Shown here piece after piece: positions 13,425-22,043 of a DNA stretch of 24,113 nt. The DNA is taken from contig CAYWXV010000040.1 of the NCBI GenBank assembly GCA_964462535.1, positions 1 to 24,113 of the forward strand, read 5' to 3'. The DNA comes from CAYWXV01 sp964462535 (GTDB lineage Bacteria; Bacteroidota; Ignavibacteria; OLB7). The translations under genes and the position numbers were made by a program. Below the pieces are notes generated by a model. It was not told where the DNA came from. It ran no database searches and saw only the letters and a program-made list of their open reading frames with translations. Each line of letters opens with the position of its first letter. The first letter of the stretch is position 1.

Positions 13425-14084
13425 CTATTCGATCAACCGATTCGTCAGCGCATATCGGACCAACGAGGCCGTGTTGTTGACGTTCAGCTTCTGCATGATG
13501 TTCTTCCGGTGAGTACTGACCGTCTGTATCGAGAGGGTGAGATCGCGCGCAATTTCCGGACCGGAATACCCCTGCGCGATGAGACGCAGAATCTGAATCT
13601 CCCGTCGGGTGAGAGCGGTCACTGGATCTGGCGGCGCTAGCTCCACCGCCTCCCCCAGGAGCAATGCAGTTACGTCGTGGGCGAAGTACTTCCGCCCTCC
13701 GCGAACCGCCGCGATTGCCTCCACAAGCTCCTCCGGTGTCGTGTTCTTCAAGACGTACCCTGCGACGCCCAGACGGACCATCTGCTCGACGAAGAGTCGC
13801 TCGCCGTACATCGAGACGACGATGATCTTCACATCGGAGTGGCGTTCACGGATCTGTTCGGCAACCTTTATGCCGTTCATCTGCGGCATCTGGATATCGA
13901 GCATGACGATATCTATGTAGCGCGACTGAAGCTTGCGAAGCACCTCGGTTCCGTTCGAGGCAATACCGACAACCTCGATCCAGGGAACGCGCTGCAGTAG
14001 TTCGCGCACTCCCTCGACGAAGAGTTTGTGATCGTCGGCAAGGAGGATCTTTACTGTTTCGGAGCCGGCATCATGATCTGTCAT
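13425..14084 (-). CDS. NarL/FixJ-family response regulator
   Basis: A 219-residue two-domain regulator. The receiver is at residues 10-130, with the acidic pair Asp17-Asp18, phosphoacceptor Asp63 (IVMLDIQMP) and conserved Lys113 (YVLKN). The LuxR-type helix-turn-helix is at 157-213 (LTRREIQILRLIAQGYSGPEIA, then IQTVSTHRKNIMQKL). I chose ATG 14084 because it starts the receiver cleanly and overlaps the kinase stop (14071) by 14 nt. The frame runs on upstream to 14195, inside the kinase gene, without family similarity. It is the cognate partner of the upstream kinase. DNA targets are unknown; the next operon is glnA-glsA-amt, a candidate but unproven target. Confidence 0.92.
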   Translation of the reverse strand: MTDHDAGSETVKILLADDHKLFVEGVRELLQRVPWIEVVGIASNGTEVLRKLQSRYIDIVMLDIQMPQMNGIKVAEQIRERHSDVKIIVVSMYGERLFVEQMVRLGVAGYVLKNTTPEELVEAIAAVRGGRKYFAHDVTALLLGEAVELAPPDPVTALTRREIQILRLIAQGYSGPEIARDLTLSIQTVSTHRKNIMQKLNVNNTASLVRYALTNRLIE

Positions 14085-15834
14085 GGGGAGTTTGATCGTG
14101 AATGTCGATGTCGGATTCGGGCACGGGAATCTGTACGCGGATTCGTGTTCCCGTCTCGTTTGAAGAATGGATGTCGATTGTTCCTCCGACCGCATGAATG
14201 CGTGAATGAATGCTTATGAGTCCCCGTCCGGCCCGCTCCTCCGGGAGGGCGCCAGGGGAGAAGCCGCAGCCGTTGTCCTCGACGTCTAGTGTGAGAACTG
14301 CGTTGGACTCGATCAGCCTCACGGTTGCACGTGTGGCCCTGCTGTGCCGCGCGATATTCGTCAGAAGTTCCTGCGCGATTCTGAAGACGCATACCTCGAT
14401 CGCGTCGGGGTATCGGGGGCTGTTCGTCTCGTCCTGGAACTCCACCTGGATGCCGAACTTCCGTTGCAGAACCTCGGCTTCGCCTTTCAGCGTCGAGGCA
14501 AGGCCGAAGCGCACCAGACTCGCCGGCATCAGGTTCCAGGCAATCGTCCGGAACTCATTGACAATCGTGTCTATCGAGACCAGCGCATCGTCGAAGCCCT
14601 CCGCGTCCTCGTCCCTTTTCAGACTTGCGATGTTGAGCTTCAGCACAGCAAACATCTGCCCGATCCCATCATGCATGTCGGCGGCGATTCGGGCACGCTC
14701 ACTCTCCTGTGTGTCGATGATGGTCTGCAGAAGCTGCTTCTGATAGCGTCGCTCCCTCTCTTCGGCGGCAACCTCGCTCGCAATGTTCCGGACGAACATC
14801 ACAACGCTCCGCCGCCCGTCGACGGTGTCGAAAAACGTCGTTGTTGCGCGGAAGGGGATCGCCCCGTCCGCCAGTGGTAGCTCGTACGTGAAGGTGTGGG
14901 GCTCGAGCGTCTTCAGCGTGGTCTGTATGGCACCAAAAAAGAACTCGGCCTGTCCGGGAGGAAAGACATCGTGGAGTCGACGTCCAATCAGCTGGGCGCG
15001 GTCACGGTAGAGAAGGTGGTCCGACGACGTGAAGATATCCGTGTAGACTCCATTCTCATCAAAGACGATCGTGAGATCCGGGTAGACTGAAAGAAGCCGT
15101 CGCATGTTCTGTTCCGAGAGATCGGTCGCTCGCGTCGCCTCAAGGAGTTCTTTGTTCGCTCGTGTGAGCGACGCGATGTAACGCTCGATCTTGCCTGTCA
15201 TCGGACGAAAGACCATCAGCCACTCGGCGATCAGGAGCGTGAAGAGAACGATGAACGCTCCAATGGCAATCACGCTGAGACGTTCCAGTCGCTGATCGGC
15301 CTCCCTCTGAAACTGGTTTGTGATCCGCTCCTGATAATCAAGGAAGACCGGCGTTGACGCTTTCATCGTGGTGATTGCACTCGCCATGTGCGATGAATCG
15401 AGTCTCGGTGCCGTCGCAATCGCACGGTACGAGGCCAGCATTCGCTGGAAGTGTGGATCCTGATCCCGCAGCATGCCCGCGACAGTGTCACTCCGCTCCA
15501 GCGGTCGCGTGGAATCCCCTCCCCGAAGGTATCGATGTGCCTCTTCCCACTGAATAACCAGATCGGCGATCTCGGCCTGATACCTTCTGCGTGAGGTCGA
15601 ATCACGTTCGTCCGACATAAGGAGAAGGACTTTGAAGAGCCGCTGGCTCAGCATGCGCTGTCGACCGGAGATGTTGACGACATGAGCATCGTCGTTCTGG
15701 CTGGGGATGATGTTCAGCATGGCCCCGGCGAAGACCATCAGGCAGACCGCGATCAGCGAAAGGGCTGCTATGTAGGTGACTCGAAGACGGCGAATCGTGC
15801 TTGTGTCGGATGCCGTCGTCGTCGATGAGGACAT
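14071..15834 (-). CDS. NarX/PilJ-like sensor histidine kinase with PAS domain
   Basis: A 587-residue membrane sensor. TM1 is at about 19-42 and TM2 at about 187-209, enclosing a helical periplasmic domain that opens with VVNISGRQRMLSQRLFK (52-68). That motif is the type found in PilJ/NarX-like sensors, where the corresponding P-box binds nitrate or nitrite. A coiled segment (212-245), a PAS domain (about 246-355) and a HisKA_3 dimerisation helix with phosphoacceptor His388 (ARIAADMHDGIGQ, 381-393) follow. The ATPase has ELLTNIARHS (489-498), EDNGCGF (519-525) and GRGL (537-540). NarX similarity suggests an oxyanion or redox signal, but the ligand cannot be assigned. It is translationally overlapped with its regulator. 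Confidence 0.92.
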   Translation of the reverse strand: MSSSTTTASDTSTIRRLRVTYIAALSLIAVCLMVFAGAMLNIIPSQNDDAHVVNISGRQRMLSQRLFKVLLLMSDERDSTSRRRYQAEIADLVIQWEEAHRYLRGGDSTRPLERSDTVAGMLRDQDPHFQRMLASYRAIATAPRLDSSHMASAITTMKASTPVFLDYQERITNQFQREADQRLERLSVIAIGAFIVLFTLLIAEWLMVFRPMTGKIERYIASLTRANKELLEATRATDLSEQNMRRLLSVYPDLTIVFDENGVYTDIFTSSDHLLYRDRAQLIGRRLHDVFPPGQAEFFFGAIQTTLKTLEPHTFTYELPLADGAIPFRATTTFFDTVDGRRSVVMFVRNIASEVAAEERERRYQKQLLQTIIDTQESERARIAADMHDGIGQMFAVLKLNIASLKRDEDAEGFDDALVSIDTIVNEFRTIAWNLMPASLVRFGLASTLKGEAEVLQRKFGIQVEFQDETNSPRYPDAIEVCVFRIAQELLTNIARHSRATRATVRLIESNAVLTLDVEDNGCGFSPGALPEERAGRGLISIHSRIHAVGGTIDIHSSNETGTRIRVQIPVPESDIDIHDQTPHDRS

Positions 15835-15972
15835 GCTGCTCCAGGTCGGTTAAGAGAGGATGCGAAGATAGGCGGTGACTTCCAATCGACACGTCGGTTT
15901 CAAACTCACGACGGATACGTCCTCCGTTGCGTGCCAGAGGGGACGGGTGCGCTCCGCGGGGCCAAAAGCAAT

Positions 15973-16004
15973 CCGGCGGCGGAGTGTGGTCTCTCCGCCG
16001 CCGG
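15973..16004 (-). terminator. Intrinsic terminator of the T9SS propeller gene
   Basis: A perfect 12-bp GC stem CCGGCGGCGGAG (15973-15984) / CTCCGCCGCCGG (15993-16004) with an 8-nt loop, 30 bp beyond the stop at 16035. On the minus strand it is followed by ATTGCTTTTGG, a short U-rich tract. It separates this gene from the histidine kinase downstream. Confidence 0.7.
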
Positions 16005-16034
16005 GAACATCTACCGAAGTGGAATCGATATCGA

Positions 16035-19000
16035 TTACTCGACGACGATCCTTGTCACGGCAACTCCGCTCGCTTGACGAATGATACAGAGGTAGATCCC
16101 TGCCGGCAGTGTACCGACGTTGATCGTCGTCGTCCCAGAACCACCCTCGTGGGTCATTGATCTCACTGGAATAACCGGATGACCCAGGAGGTCGGTCATT
16201 GAGAGCTCGATCAAGCCGGGCGAGGTCGTTGAGTAATGGATGTCAACGCGGTCACGAGCCGGATTTGGCGTGGCGGTCAGGCTCAGTATGCCCGTTACAC
16301 CGGCACCACTCCAGACTCCGCTGATCGAGCTATCGCGCTCGACCGTCAACAACGCCTCGCGCGTTGTGTCGCTACCACAGTCGGTCGTGTAGATGGCGCG
16401 GTACCGATTACCGTTCATCGCCAACGTGGCATCGAACAGCCTGAGATTCCGGAAAAGGGCGTTCGGAACAGCGACCCACCCCGAGCCGTCGTTGACCTCC
16501 CAGAAGACATCCGGGACGGGGAACCCCGATGCGTCGGAGTTCAGTTCGATCGTCTGCTTCTCCTTGATCGTAAGATCCCGGGGTTCCGTCGTCACGACAG
16601 CGGCCGCATGGATCTCGAAGTCATCCTCATTCACGCCGTAGGTAAACCCGGGTGGGAGGAGTACGCGAATCTTGAACGTCGTGCCGACCAGGCCAGCGGG
16701 TATGGCCCACCTGTACGACGTTCCGGTGACATTCCCGTCAATCAGGGTCCATCCTGATCCACTCGTCTGCGAGTACTCCAGCATGTAGGGACCGCTCGTG
16801 CCGATCGCCTCCCACGTGACGTCGATCGTGTCTCTGCTGCAGAAGATCTCTTTGCCAACGGGGGAGCGGAGAGAAATACCGGTGACGGTCAGGAGGCCGC
16901 TCGAGGTGGTGTCACGACCACAACCGTTCGAGAAGATCGCCCTGTACCGTATCCCATTCATCGAAGTGCGGAGGAAGTCGAATCGCAGCGTGCGCGACGT
17001 GGCTCCCGCCAGGTTCGACCAGCCGTTTCCGGAATCCGCCTGCCACTGAACGCTTGGCGTAGGCGTCCCGGTGGCTTGCGCCGTGAAAATCCCGACGCCG
17101 CCTGCCGGCTCGGTCTCATTAGCCGGATTTGCCGTGACGATCGGTTTTGCGTTGATCGTGATGTCTAGATCTGTGGTGTCAGCTTCGGTCCCGCTCGTCG
17201 TTGTCACGCGGATACGATAGGTCGTATCGGGGCGGATGTTGGCTGGAATCAACCACGGGTAGCTCGACCCATTGACCGCCACAGCCAGCTGATTGAACGA
17301 CCGGCCCTGGTTGTTGGAGATCCAGATGTCGTACGTCACCTCGGGCGACCCGTGCCACGATATCGAGTCCAGCGTTCCGGCACAGAGTGACGATCCACCA
17401 AGGGGATGGAGGATCTCGAGAATCGCGAGGCGTGTCACCACCACATCGGTTGTTCCCGCATTTGCGATCTGCGTTGCGTTCGATGTGAGAGGGTAGTCCG
17501 TTGACGAAGTTGTCCCAGCCGCGATGACGTCACCGCCGGGGCCAAGGGCGAGGCCCACGAGGTTCTCGAGTGCTGATCCCCCCAGATAGGTCGAATGGAT
17601 CAACCCGTTTCCATTGGCTGTGACACGGGTGATAAATCCATCGCCATTGCCGCCGTACGTCCCCTGGTAGCGACTGGGTGAACGGGAGAAGACATTGCTG
17701 AATGTCTGACCGACAACGGTCGCTTCCCCACGTCCGTTCACTGCAATCCCGTTCCCAACGTCGTATCCCGCACCGCCGATATATGTCGAATAGACAAGGG
17801 CCGTCCCTGTCCGATTGACACGCGCAATGAAGGCGTCGTTGGTGTCATATGGCGTTGGTCGGTATGCATTCGCCGTGGTCGGGTAGTTCTTTGCGCTCGA
17901 GTTGCCGGTGACATACGCCTCGTTCGAGTCATTGACCGCGATACCGTTGATGATGTCATATCCGCGACCGCCAAAGAGTGTTCCGTAGACGAGCGTGTCA
18001 CCGTTGCGGCCAAGACGGACGATGAAGCCGTCATCCGATGTGGAATCCAGAACACGCTTCAGTACACCGGCGGTTGTCGGGAAGTCGCGCGAGACAGTGT
18101 TCCCGGCCACAAAGACCTCGCCGATTCTGTTCACCGCGACGCCATGCGCCTGGTCAATTCCACTCCCCCCCAGATAGGTGGAGTACGCGAGTGACGAACC
18201 ATTGATGGAGAGCTTGGTGACGAAGGCGTCGAAGCCTGCCTGGTCCAGTGTCGTATCGAACGCGCCAGTTGTGTGGGGATACCCACCGCCCGTGAATCCA
18301 ACGACAACCGGACGGGTGCCGTCAAGGGCGATACCTGTGGCTACGCCGCCGCCGATGCGAGCCGACCAGACGAGTCCGGTTCCGTTTGGCGCCAACTTGG
18401 TGACGTAGACATCTGTCCCCGACCCACTGCTGGCGTACGCCCCCTGCGTCACCGGATATCCACTCGCCCCTGTTGCGGCGATGTATGAATTCCCATTGAC
18501 GTCAACGGCGATTCCGCCGGCGGTACCCGGACCAATGAACGTTGAAAAGACCGGTAGCCCTCCGCTGGTCGTGTTGATCCTCGTGACGAAGATCATCTCC
18601 GGTGGGGAGAAGAGGGTGTTGTAGCCCCCGACGAGCGTGGGGAAGTTGACAGAGAACGTAGAACCGACGACCCACGCATTCCCCTGACCGTCAGCAGCGA
18701 CGCCGGCCGCCTTCTCGTTCCCCGCTCCCCCCAGATATGAGCTGTAGACGAGCGGATCTATGATGAGTGGGCGACTTCTGTCATACTCGCCCAGGCGAAA
18801 CGCAACGGTGCCGTCCTGCTCAAGGTGGAAGGCGCATGCAACCGGTTGATCGATACCATGAGTCGTCTGCCAGGCGCGAATGCGGCCCTGCGTAACGTCG
18901 CCAATAGACGTGCCTATGATCAGCTCGCCTTGTTTGCCGATCCGGAGTCCGCGTGCCCCGTCAACCGCGATACGGATGCTGTTGGGATCCGCATTCGGTG

Positions 19001-19439
19001 CGACATGGAAGTCGTAGCGGGGACTCCCCTTCTCGTTCATCGCGACCAGGTCAACGCCGGGATAGACGCCTCGAATCGTCGCGCGGTCGTATCCGTTCGC
19101 GGAGACCGAGCCCCCCTCTTGAATCCAGTTCAGTCCGACAAGCGCCTTGTCGATCCCCTGGACGCATGTCCCCGGTTCAGAATTGACGAATCGGAGTCTG
19201 AGAACATGACCCTGCCGACCCTTCTTGTTGTCCACGTGGTGGTCGAAGATGAGCGCATTGTCTGTCAGCCAGAAATCGACGCCGGGTGAGCGCGAGAGAA
19301 AACGAGCGTTTCCTGACCATTGGCCACGGTTTTCCACAAAGAGGGGTGGGAGCGTCCCATTCTCCGTTGTCTGACTGAACGATGGCAGGACCATCGAAAG
19401 AAAGAGAGGGACCAGGAGCACGATGTCAAAGAGTTTCAT
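16035..19439 (-). CDS. Secreted SBBP-repeat (seven-repeat propeller) protein with T9SS sorting domain
   Basis: An 1134-residue exported protein. The signal peptide is at residues 1-23 (MKLFDIVLLV..., cleavage after FSQ likely). An N-terminal domain (about 30-228) opens with FVENRGQW and leads into a run of seven SBBP-type repeats of 54-73 residues (about 230-673; Y-S-T-Y-L/I-G-G, G-I-A-V, A-Y-V-T-G, P-T-T), which fits a seven-bladed propeller. Then come about four Ig/fibronectin-like modules (for example SLCAGTLDSISW, AGGVGIFTAQATGTPTPSVQW) and a type A T9SS C-terminal domain (about 1056-1134, TPNPARDRVDIHY ... LPAGIYLCII). ATG 19439 is preferred over the frame start at 19493 because it opens a proper signal peptide. 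It is probably surface-anchored or released; ligand unknown. Confidence 0.9.
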   Translation of the reverse strand: MKLFDIVLLVPLFLSMVLPSFSQTTENGTLPPLFVENRGQWSGNARFLSRSPGVDFWLTDNALIFDHHVDNKKGRQGHVLRLRFVNSEPGTCVQGIDKALVGLNWIQEGGSVSANGYDRATIRGVYPGVDLVAMNEKGSPRYDFHVAPNADPNSIRIAVDGARGLRIGKQGELIIGTSIGDVTQGRIRAWQTTHGIDQPVACAFHLEQDGTVAFRLGEYDRSRPLIIDPLVYSSYLGGAGNEKAAGVAADGQGNAWVVGSTFSVNFPTLVGGYNTLFSPPEMIFVTRINTTSGGLPVFSTFIGPGTAGGIAVDVNGNSYIAATGASGYPVTQGAYASSGSGTDVYVTKLAPNGTGLVWSARIGGGVATGIALDGTRPVVVGFTGGGYPHTTGAFDTTLDQAGFDAFVTKLSINGSSLAYSTYLGGSGIDQAHGVAVNRIGEVFVAGNTVSRDFPTTAGVLKRVLDSTSDDGFIVRLGRNGDTLVYGTLFGGRGYDIINGIAVNDSNEAYVTGNSSAKNYPTTANAYRPTPYDTNDAFIARVNRTGTALVYSTYIGGAGYDVGNGIAVNGRGEATVVGQTFSNVFSRSPSRYQGTYGGNGDGFITRVTANGNGLIHSTYLGGSALENLVGLALGPGGDVIAAGTTSSTDYPLTSNATQIANAGTTDVVVTRLAILEILHPLGGSSLCAGTLDSISWHGSPEVTYDIWISNNQGRSFNQLAVAVNGSSYPWLIPANIRPDTTYRIRVTTTSGTEADTTDLDITINAKPIVTANPANETEPAGGVGIFTAQATGTPTPSVQWQADSGNGWSNLAGATSRTLRFDFLRTSMNGIRYRAIFSNGCGRDTTSSGLLTVTGISLRSPVGKEIFCSRDTIDVTWEAIGTSGPYMLEYSQTSGSGWTLIDGNVTGTSYRWAIPAGLVGTTFKIRVLLPPGFTYGVNEDDFEIHAAAVVTTEPRDLTIKEKQTIELNSDASGFPVPDVFWEVNDGSGWVAVPNALFRNLRLFDATLAMNGNRYRAIYTTDCGSDTTREALLTVERDSSISGVWSGAGVTGILSLTATPNPARDRVDIHYSTTSPGLIELSMTDLLGHPVIPVRSMTHEGGSGTTTINVGTLPAGIYLCIIRQASGVAVTRIVVE

Positions 19440-19837
19440 CGGGATATAGCGGAGAGAATTGGCGCCCGCGACGTTGCTTGCGGGTCGTTGCATATCGATG
19501 GGGAGCGACCCCTGAATAATGCGATTACCGGCGGTTTCCGTGGGGTGACCGGGCCTTTCGGCAAAGCGGGGACAATAATACGGGGTTGAACGTGGGGTTG
19601 AAAGTCACAAAAGAGCTTGAGCGAGCCGAGACGGTTACGTTTGGTGATTGCATTCGCCCCCCGCAGGGTCGTATTTTCGCCCGGAAAAATCCTCGCCAGG
19701 TCACCTAATTCCGTCTCCTGTTCCCTCACCGGCCTTCCTTCCGGGAACGGAGAAACATCTCTTGCCGCCCTACGACCAGGCCAGTTCCGGCATCCCCTCT
19801 TTCTGCACCGAGCGCATCCTCACGTAGTTCGTTCTTC
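19440..19837. other. Divergent upstream region between the propeller gene and queA
   Basis: About 400 bases with promoters expected for both directions. Visible items are a GGGGTTGAA direct pair (around 19582-19601), a short hairpin CCCGC-10-GCGGG (19465-19484) near the propeller gene start, and the TTG/TACGTTTG promoter-like pair described separately. Short overlapping frames on both strands show no domain. No copy of the dispersed repeat is present. Confidence 0.55.
19617..19643 (+). promoter_or_regulatory. Possible Bacteroidota-type promoter upstream of queA
   Basis: TACGTTTG (19636-19643) fits the Bacteroidota -7 consensus TAnnTTTG, with TTG (19617-19619) 16 bases upstream in the place of the -33 element. 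It would give a 5' leader of roughly 190 nt before queA, which is long, so this is only a candidate. Confidence 0.25.
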
Positions 19838-20869
19838 ATGAAATTATCCGATTTCCGTTACACAGCTCCGAAGTCGATCGTCGCCAAGCATCCCGCTGAT
19901 CCGCGCGATCAATCAAAATTACTCGTGCTCGACAGCAAATCGGGGGAGACCGAAGACAAGGTCTTTTCCGACATCGTCGAGTATTTCAAGAAGGGTGATT
20001 GCCTGGTCGTAAATGAGTCCCGTGTCTTCCCAGCCCGCCTTATTGGCAAGAAGGAGAAGACCAACGCGCAGATCGAGGTGATGCTGTTGCGCGAGCTCAA
20101 GCCCTCGCTCTGGGACGTGATCGTCGATCCTGCCCGAAAGGTCCGCATCGGCAACAAGATCTACTTCGACGACGGGAAACTCTATTGCGAGGTGATTGAC
20201 AACACCACGTCGCGAGGACGGACGGTCCGGTTCAATCACACTGGCGATCTCTATAAGACGATCGAGCGCATCGGGTTGATGCCGCTTCCGCCGTACATCA
20301 ACCGTGAGCCGACGGATGACGATCGCGAGAGCTATCAGACGATCTTCGCCAAGACAAATGGTTCAGTCGCCGCGCCGACGGCTGGTCTGCACTTCTCCAA
20401 GAAGCTCATCGCCCGACTGGAGCGAAAGGGGGTGAAGATCGCCCGCGTCATGCTCCACATCAATCGCTCGACATTCGACCCTGTCGAGGTGGAGGATCTG
20501 ACGAAGCACAAGATGCACTCGGAGCAGTTCGAGATTACCTCGACTGCGGCCGAGACGATCAACAAGACGATCAAGTCAAAGGGGCGGGTCTTCGCCGTTG
20601 GGGCTTCCGTGGTGAGAGCACTTGAATCAAGTGTGCTGACTGTGGGGATGGTGAAGCCGAACCGCACCTGGACCGACAAGTTCATCTATCCGCCTTACGA
20701 CTTCAAGATCGTCGACGGATTGATCACGAACTTCCATCCGGCCGAGAGCACGGTTCTGATGCTGACGGCGGCCTTTGCCGGTCGCGAGCGCCTGCTGAAA
20801 GCGTACAAGCATGCCATCAAGGCCGGCTATCGCTTCTACTCCTATGGCGACGCGATGCTGATTGTGTAG
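19838..20869 (+). CDS. queA: S-adenosylmethionine:tRNA ribosyltransferase-isomerase QueA
   Basis: A 343-residue cytosolic enzyme that transfers the ribosyl part of SAM to 7-aminomethyl-7-deazaguanine in tRNA, giving epoxyqueuosine. Landmarks are the start MKLSDFRY, DCLVVNESRVFPARL (54-68), GLMPLPPYI (146-154), Y-x-x-x-x-A..GSVAAPTAGLHF (166-186), MHSE (226-229) and TNFHPAEST near the C-terminus. LHINRSTFDPVEVED and VGASVVRALESS replace the more common LHVGxGTFxPV and VGTTSxRxLES wordings, as is usual in Bacteroidota-like QueA. No other queuosine gene is in the window. No Shine-Dalgarno precedes the ATG. It is convergent with rnhA, with a shared hairpin between the stops. Confidence 0.95.
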   Translation: MKLSDFRYTAPKSIVAKHPADPRDQSKLLVLDSKSGETEDKVFSDIVEYFKKGDCLVVNESRVFPARLIGKKEKTNAQIEVMLLRELKPSLWDVIVDPARKVRIGNKIYFDDGKLYCEVIDNTTSRGRTVRFNHTGDLYKTIERIGLMPLPPYINREPTDDDRESYQTIFAKTNGSVAAPTAGLHFSKKLIARLERKGVKIARVMLHINRSTFDPVEVEDLTKHKMHSEQFEITSTAAETINKTIKSKGRVFAVGASVVRALESSVLTVGMVKPNRTWTDKFIYPPYDFKIVDGLITNFHPAESTVLMLTAAFAGRERLLKAYKHAIKAGYRFYSYGDAMLIV

Positions 20870-20876
20870 TGGTTCA

Positions 20877-20907
20877 AGTACGAGGGGTGGTCATCGCCCC
20901 TCGTACT
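20877..20907. terminator. Shared bidirectional hairpin between queA and rnhA
   Basis: A perfect 11-bp stem AGTACGAGGGG (20877-20887) / CCCCTCGTACT (20897-20907) with a 9-nt loop. The rnhA stop codon (20891-20893) lies in the loop and its last codons in one arm, while queA ends 7 bp before the stem. Its position between convergent genes suggests a bidirectional terminator, though U-runs are weak. Confidence 0.6.
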
Positions 20908-21367
20908 CCACGTCTTGTTGCAGATTCGATCCCTGACTAGCCGCCACCGCCAACACATCGCAGCGCTCATTCTCGACGTTGTTGTTGTGACCCCGCACCC
21001 AGCGGAATTCGACCTTGTGCTTCTCCAGAAGAGGGAGTAGCCTCTCCCAGAGATCGACATTGAGCGCTGGCTTCCGATCTGCCTTCCGCCACCCCTTGCT
21101 CTTCCAGTTGTACACCCATCGCTTATTGACAGCGTTGACCACGTACTCCGAATCGCTGTAGACCACCGCCTCACACGGCTTCTTCAATTCTTCAAGCGCA
21201 ACGATCACCGCAAGAAGCTCCATCCGATTATTCGTCGTCAGACGAAATCCACCCGAGAGCTCGCGTCTGTGACTGTTGTAGAGGAGCACGACACCGTATC
21301 CACCGGGGCCGGGATTGCCGCTGGCTGCACCATCTGTGTAGATCGTTACGGGGATGACATTACTCAT
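20891..21367 (-). CDS. rnhA: Ribonuclease HI
   Basis: A 158-residue RNase H that cleaves the RNA strand of RNA:DNA hybrids. The full catalytic set is visible: Asp12 (YTDGAASGNPGPGGYG, 10-25), Glu50 (NNRMELLAV), Asp72 (VYSDSEYVVNAV), His127 (VRGHNNN) and Asp137 (NERCDVLA). The basic handle region (WVYNWKSKGWRKADRKP, 84-100) is present, as in E. coli-type RNase HI. I chose ATG 21367, which gives the normal length; the frame can be extended by 8 codons to 21391. Its end is embedded in the hairpin shared with queA. It is divergent from the osmC-family gene. Confidence 0.95.
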   Translation of the reverse strand: MSNVIPVTIYTDGAASGNPGPGGYGVVLLYNSHRRELSGGFRLTTNNRMELLAVIVALEELKKPCEAVVYSDSEYVVNAVNKRWVYNWKSKGWRKADRKPALNVDLWERLLPLLEKHKVEFRWVRGHNNNVENERCDVLAVAASQGSNLQQDVEYEGR

Positions 21368-21563
21368 GGTTGTAGTCGGCGATCCGGGCATATCATGGGA
21401 TTGACGGTTGCACGTTTGCTGTCTACAGTCGATTGCACTGATTTATCGCTGTTTGACGTCGGGACGGCATGTCGCCGGTCGATTCGCCGGTCTCCCGGCG
21501 GGCTACGTGCACTGTAGCTAATGGTGAAGAACCTCTATCGTCCAAATCAACACTCGAATCTGA

Positions 21564-22043
21564 ATGTCCGATACAGCGCTTCCGCATTATGAGATCAAAG
21601 CCCGTTTGAGTGACGGGCTTCGTGTGACCGTTAGCAACGGTCGCCATGAATGGTACGCGGATGAACCGATAGCCAAGGGAGGCGAGGAATCCGCACCGAA
21701 CCCGTACGAACTCCTTCTAGGGAGTCTTGCGGCATGTACCGCCGTTACGCTCAAACTCTACACGACGCAGAAGGGCATTCCACTGGAATGGGTCGAGACT
21801 ACGTATGAGTTCGACCGTGTCCACGCCGACGACTGTGCGGAGTGCGAGCAAGAGGGGACGGGGTTGATCGAGAGGATCAAATCGCACGTCACGATCGGTG
21901 GGACGTTCGATGACGCCCAGCGTAACCGGCTTGCTCAGATCGTCTGCAGATGCCCGGTGCATAAGACGCTGGCCGCGGGTGTTCGGATCTTCGACGACGT
22001 CGCGTTTGCAGACGCCACCCTGGAGCGCTCCATCACTGATTGA
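21564..22043 (+). CDS. OsmC-family peroxiredoxin-like protein
   Basis: A 159-residue OsmC/Ohr-fold protein; relatives reduce organic hydroperoxides with two cysteines. It has GGEESAPNPYELLLGSLAACTA (39-60) with the first catalytic Cys58, and CRCPVHKTL (128-136) with the resolving Cys, probably Cys130. An extra C-x-x-C pair (Cys91, Cys94) in the loop HADDCAECE is seen in one OsmC subfamily, as I recall. Active as a dimer in relatives; substrate here unknown. There is no Shine-Dalgarno. The stop overlaps the end of the convergent di-heme enzyme gene by 11 bp. Its roughly 195-bp upstream region is shared with divergent rnhA. Confidence 0.92.
   Translation: MSDTALPHYEIKARLSDGLRVTVSNGRHEWYADEPIAKGGEESAPNPYELLLGSLAACTAVTLKLYTTQKGIPLEWVETTYEFDRVHADDCAECEQEGTGLIERIKSHVTIGGTFDDAQRNRLAQIVCRCPVHKTLAAGVRIFDDVAFADATLERSITD

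Noticed and set aside
16035..19439. Antisense open frames within the large propeller gene
   Set aside because: Several 60-170 codon frames appear on the plus strand, but they are shadows of GC-rich coding sequence without starts, spacing or domains of their own.
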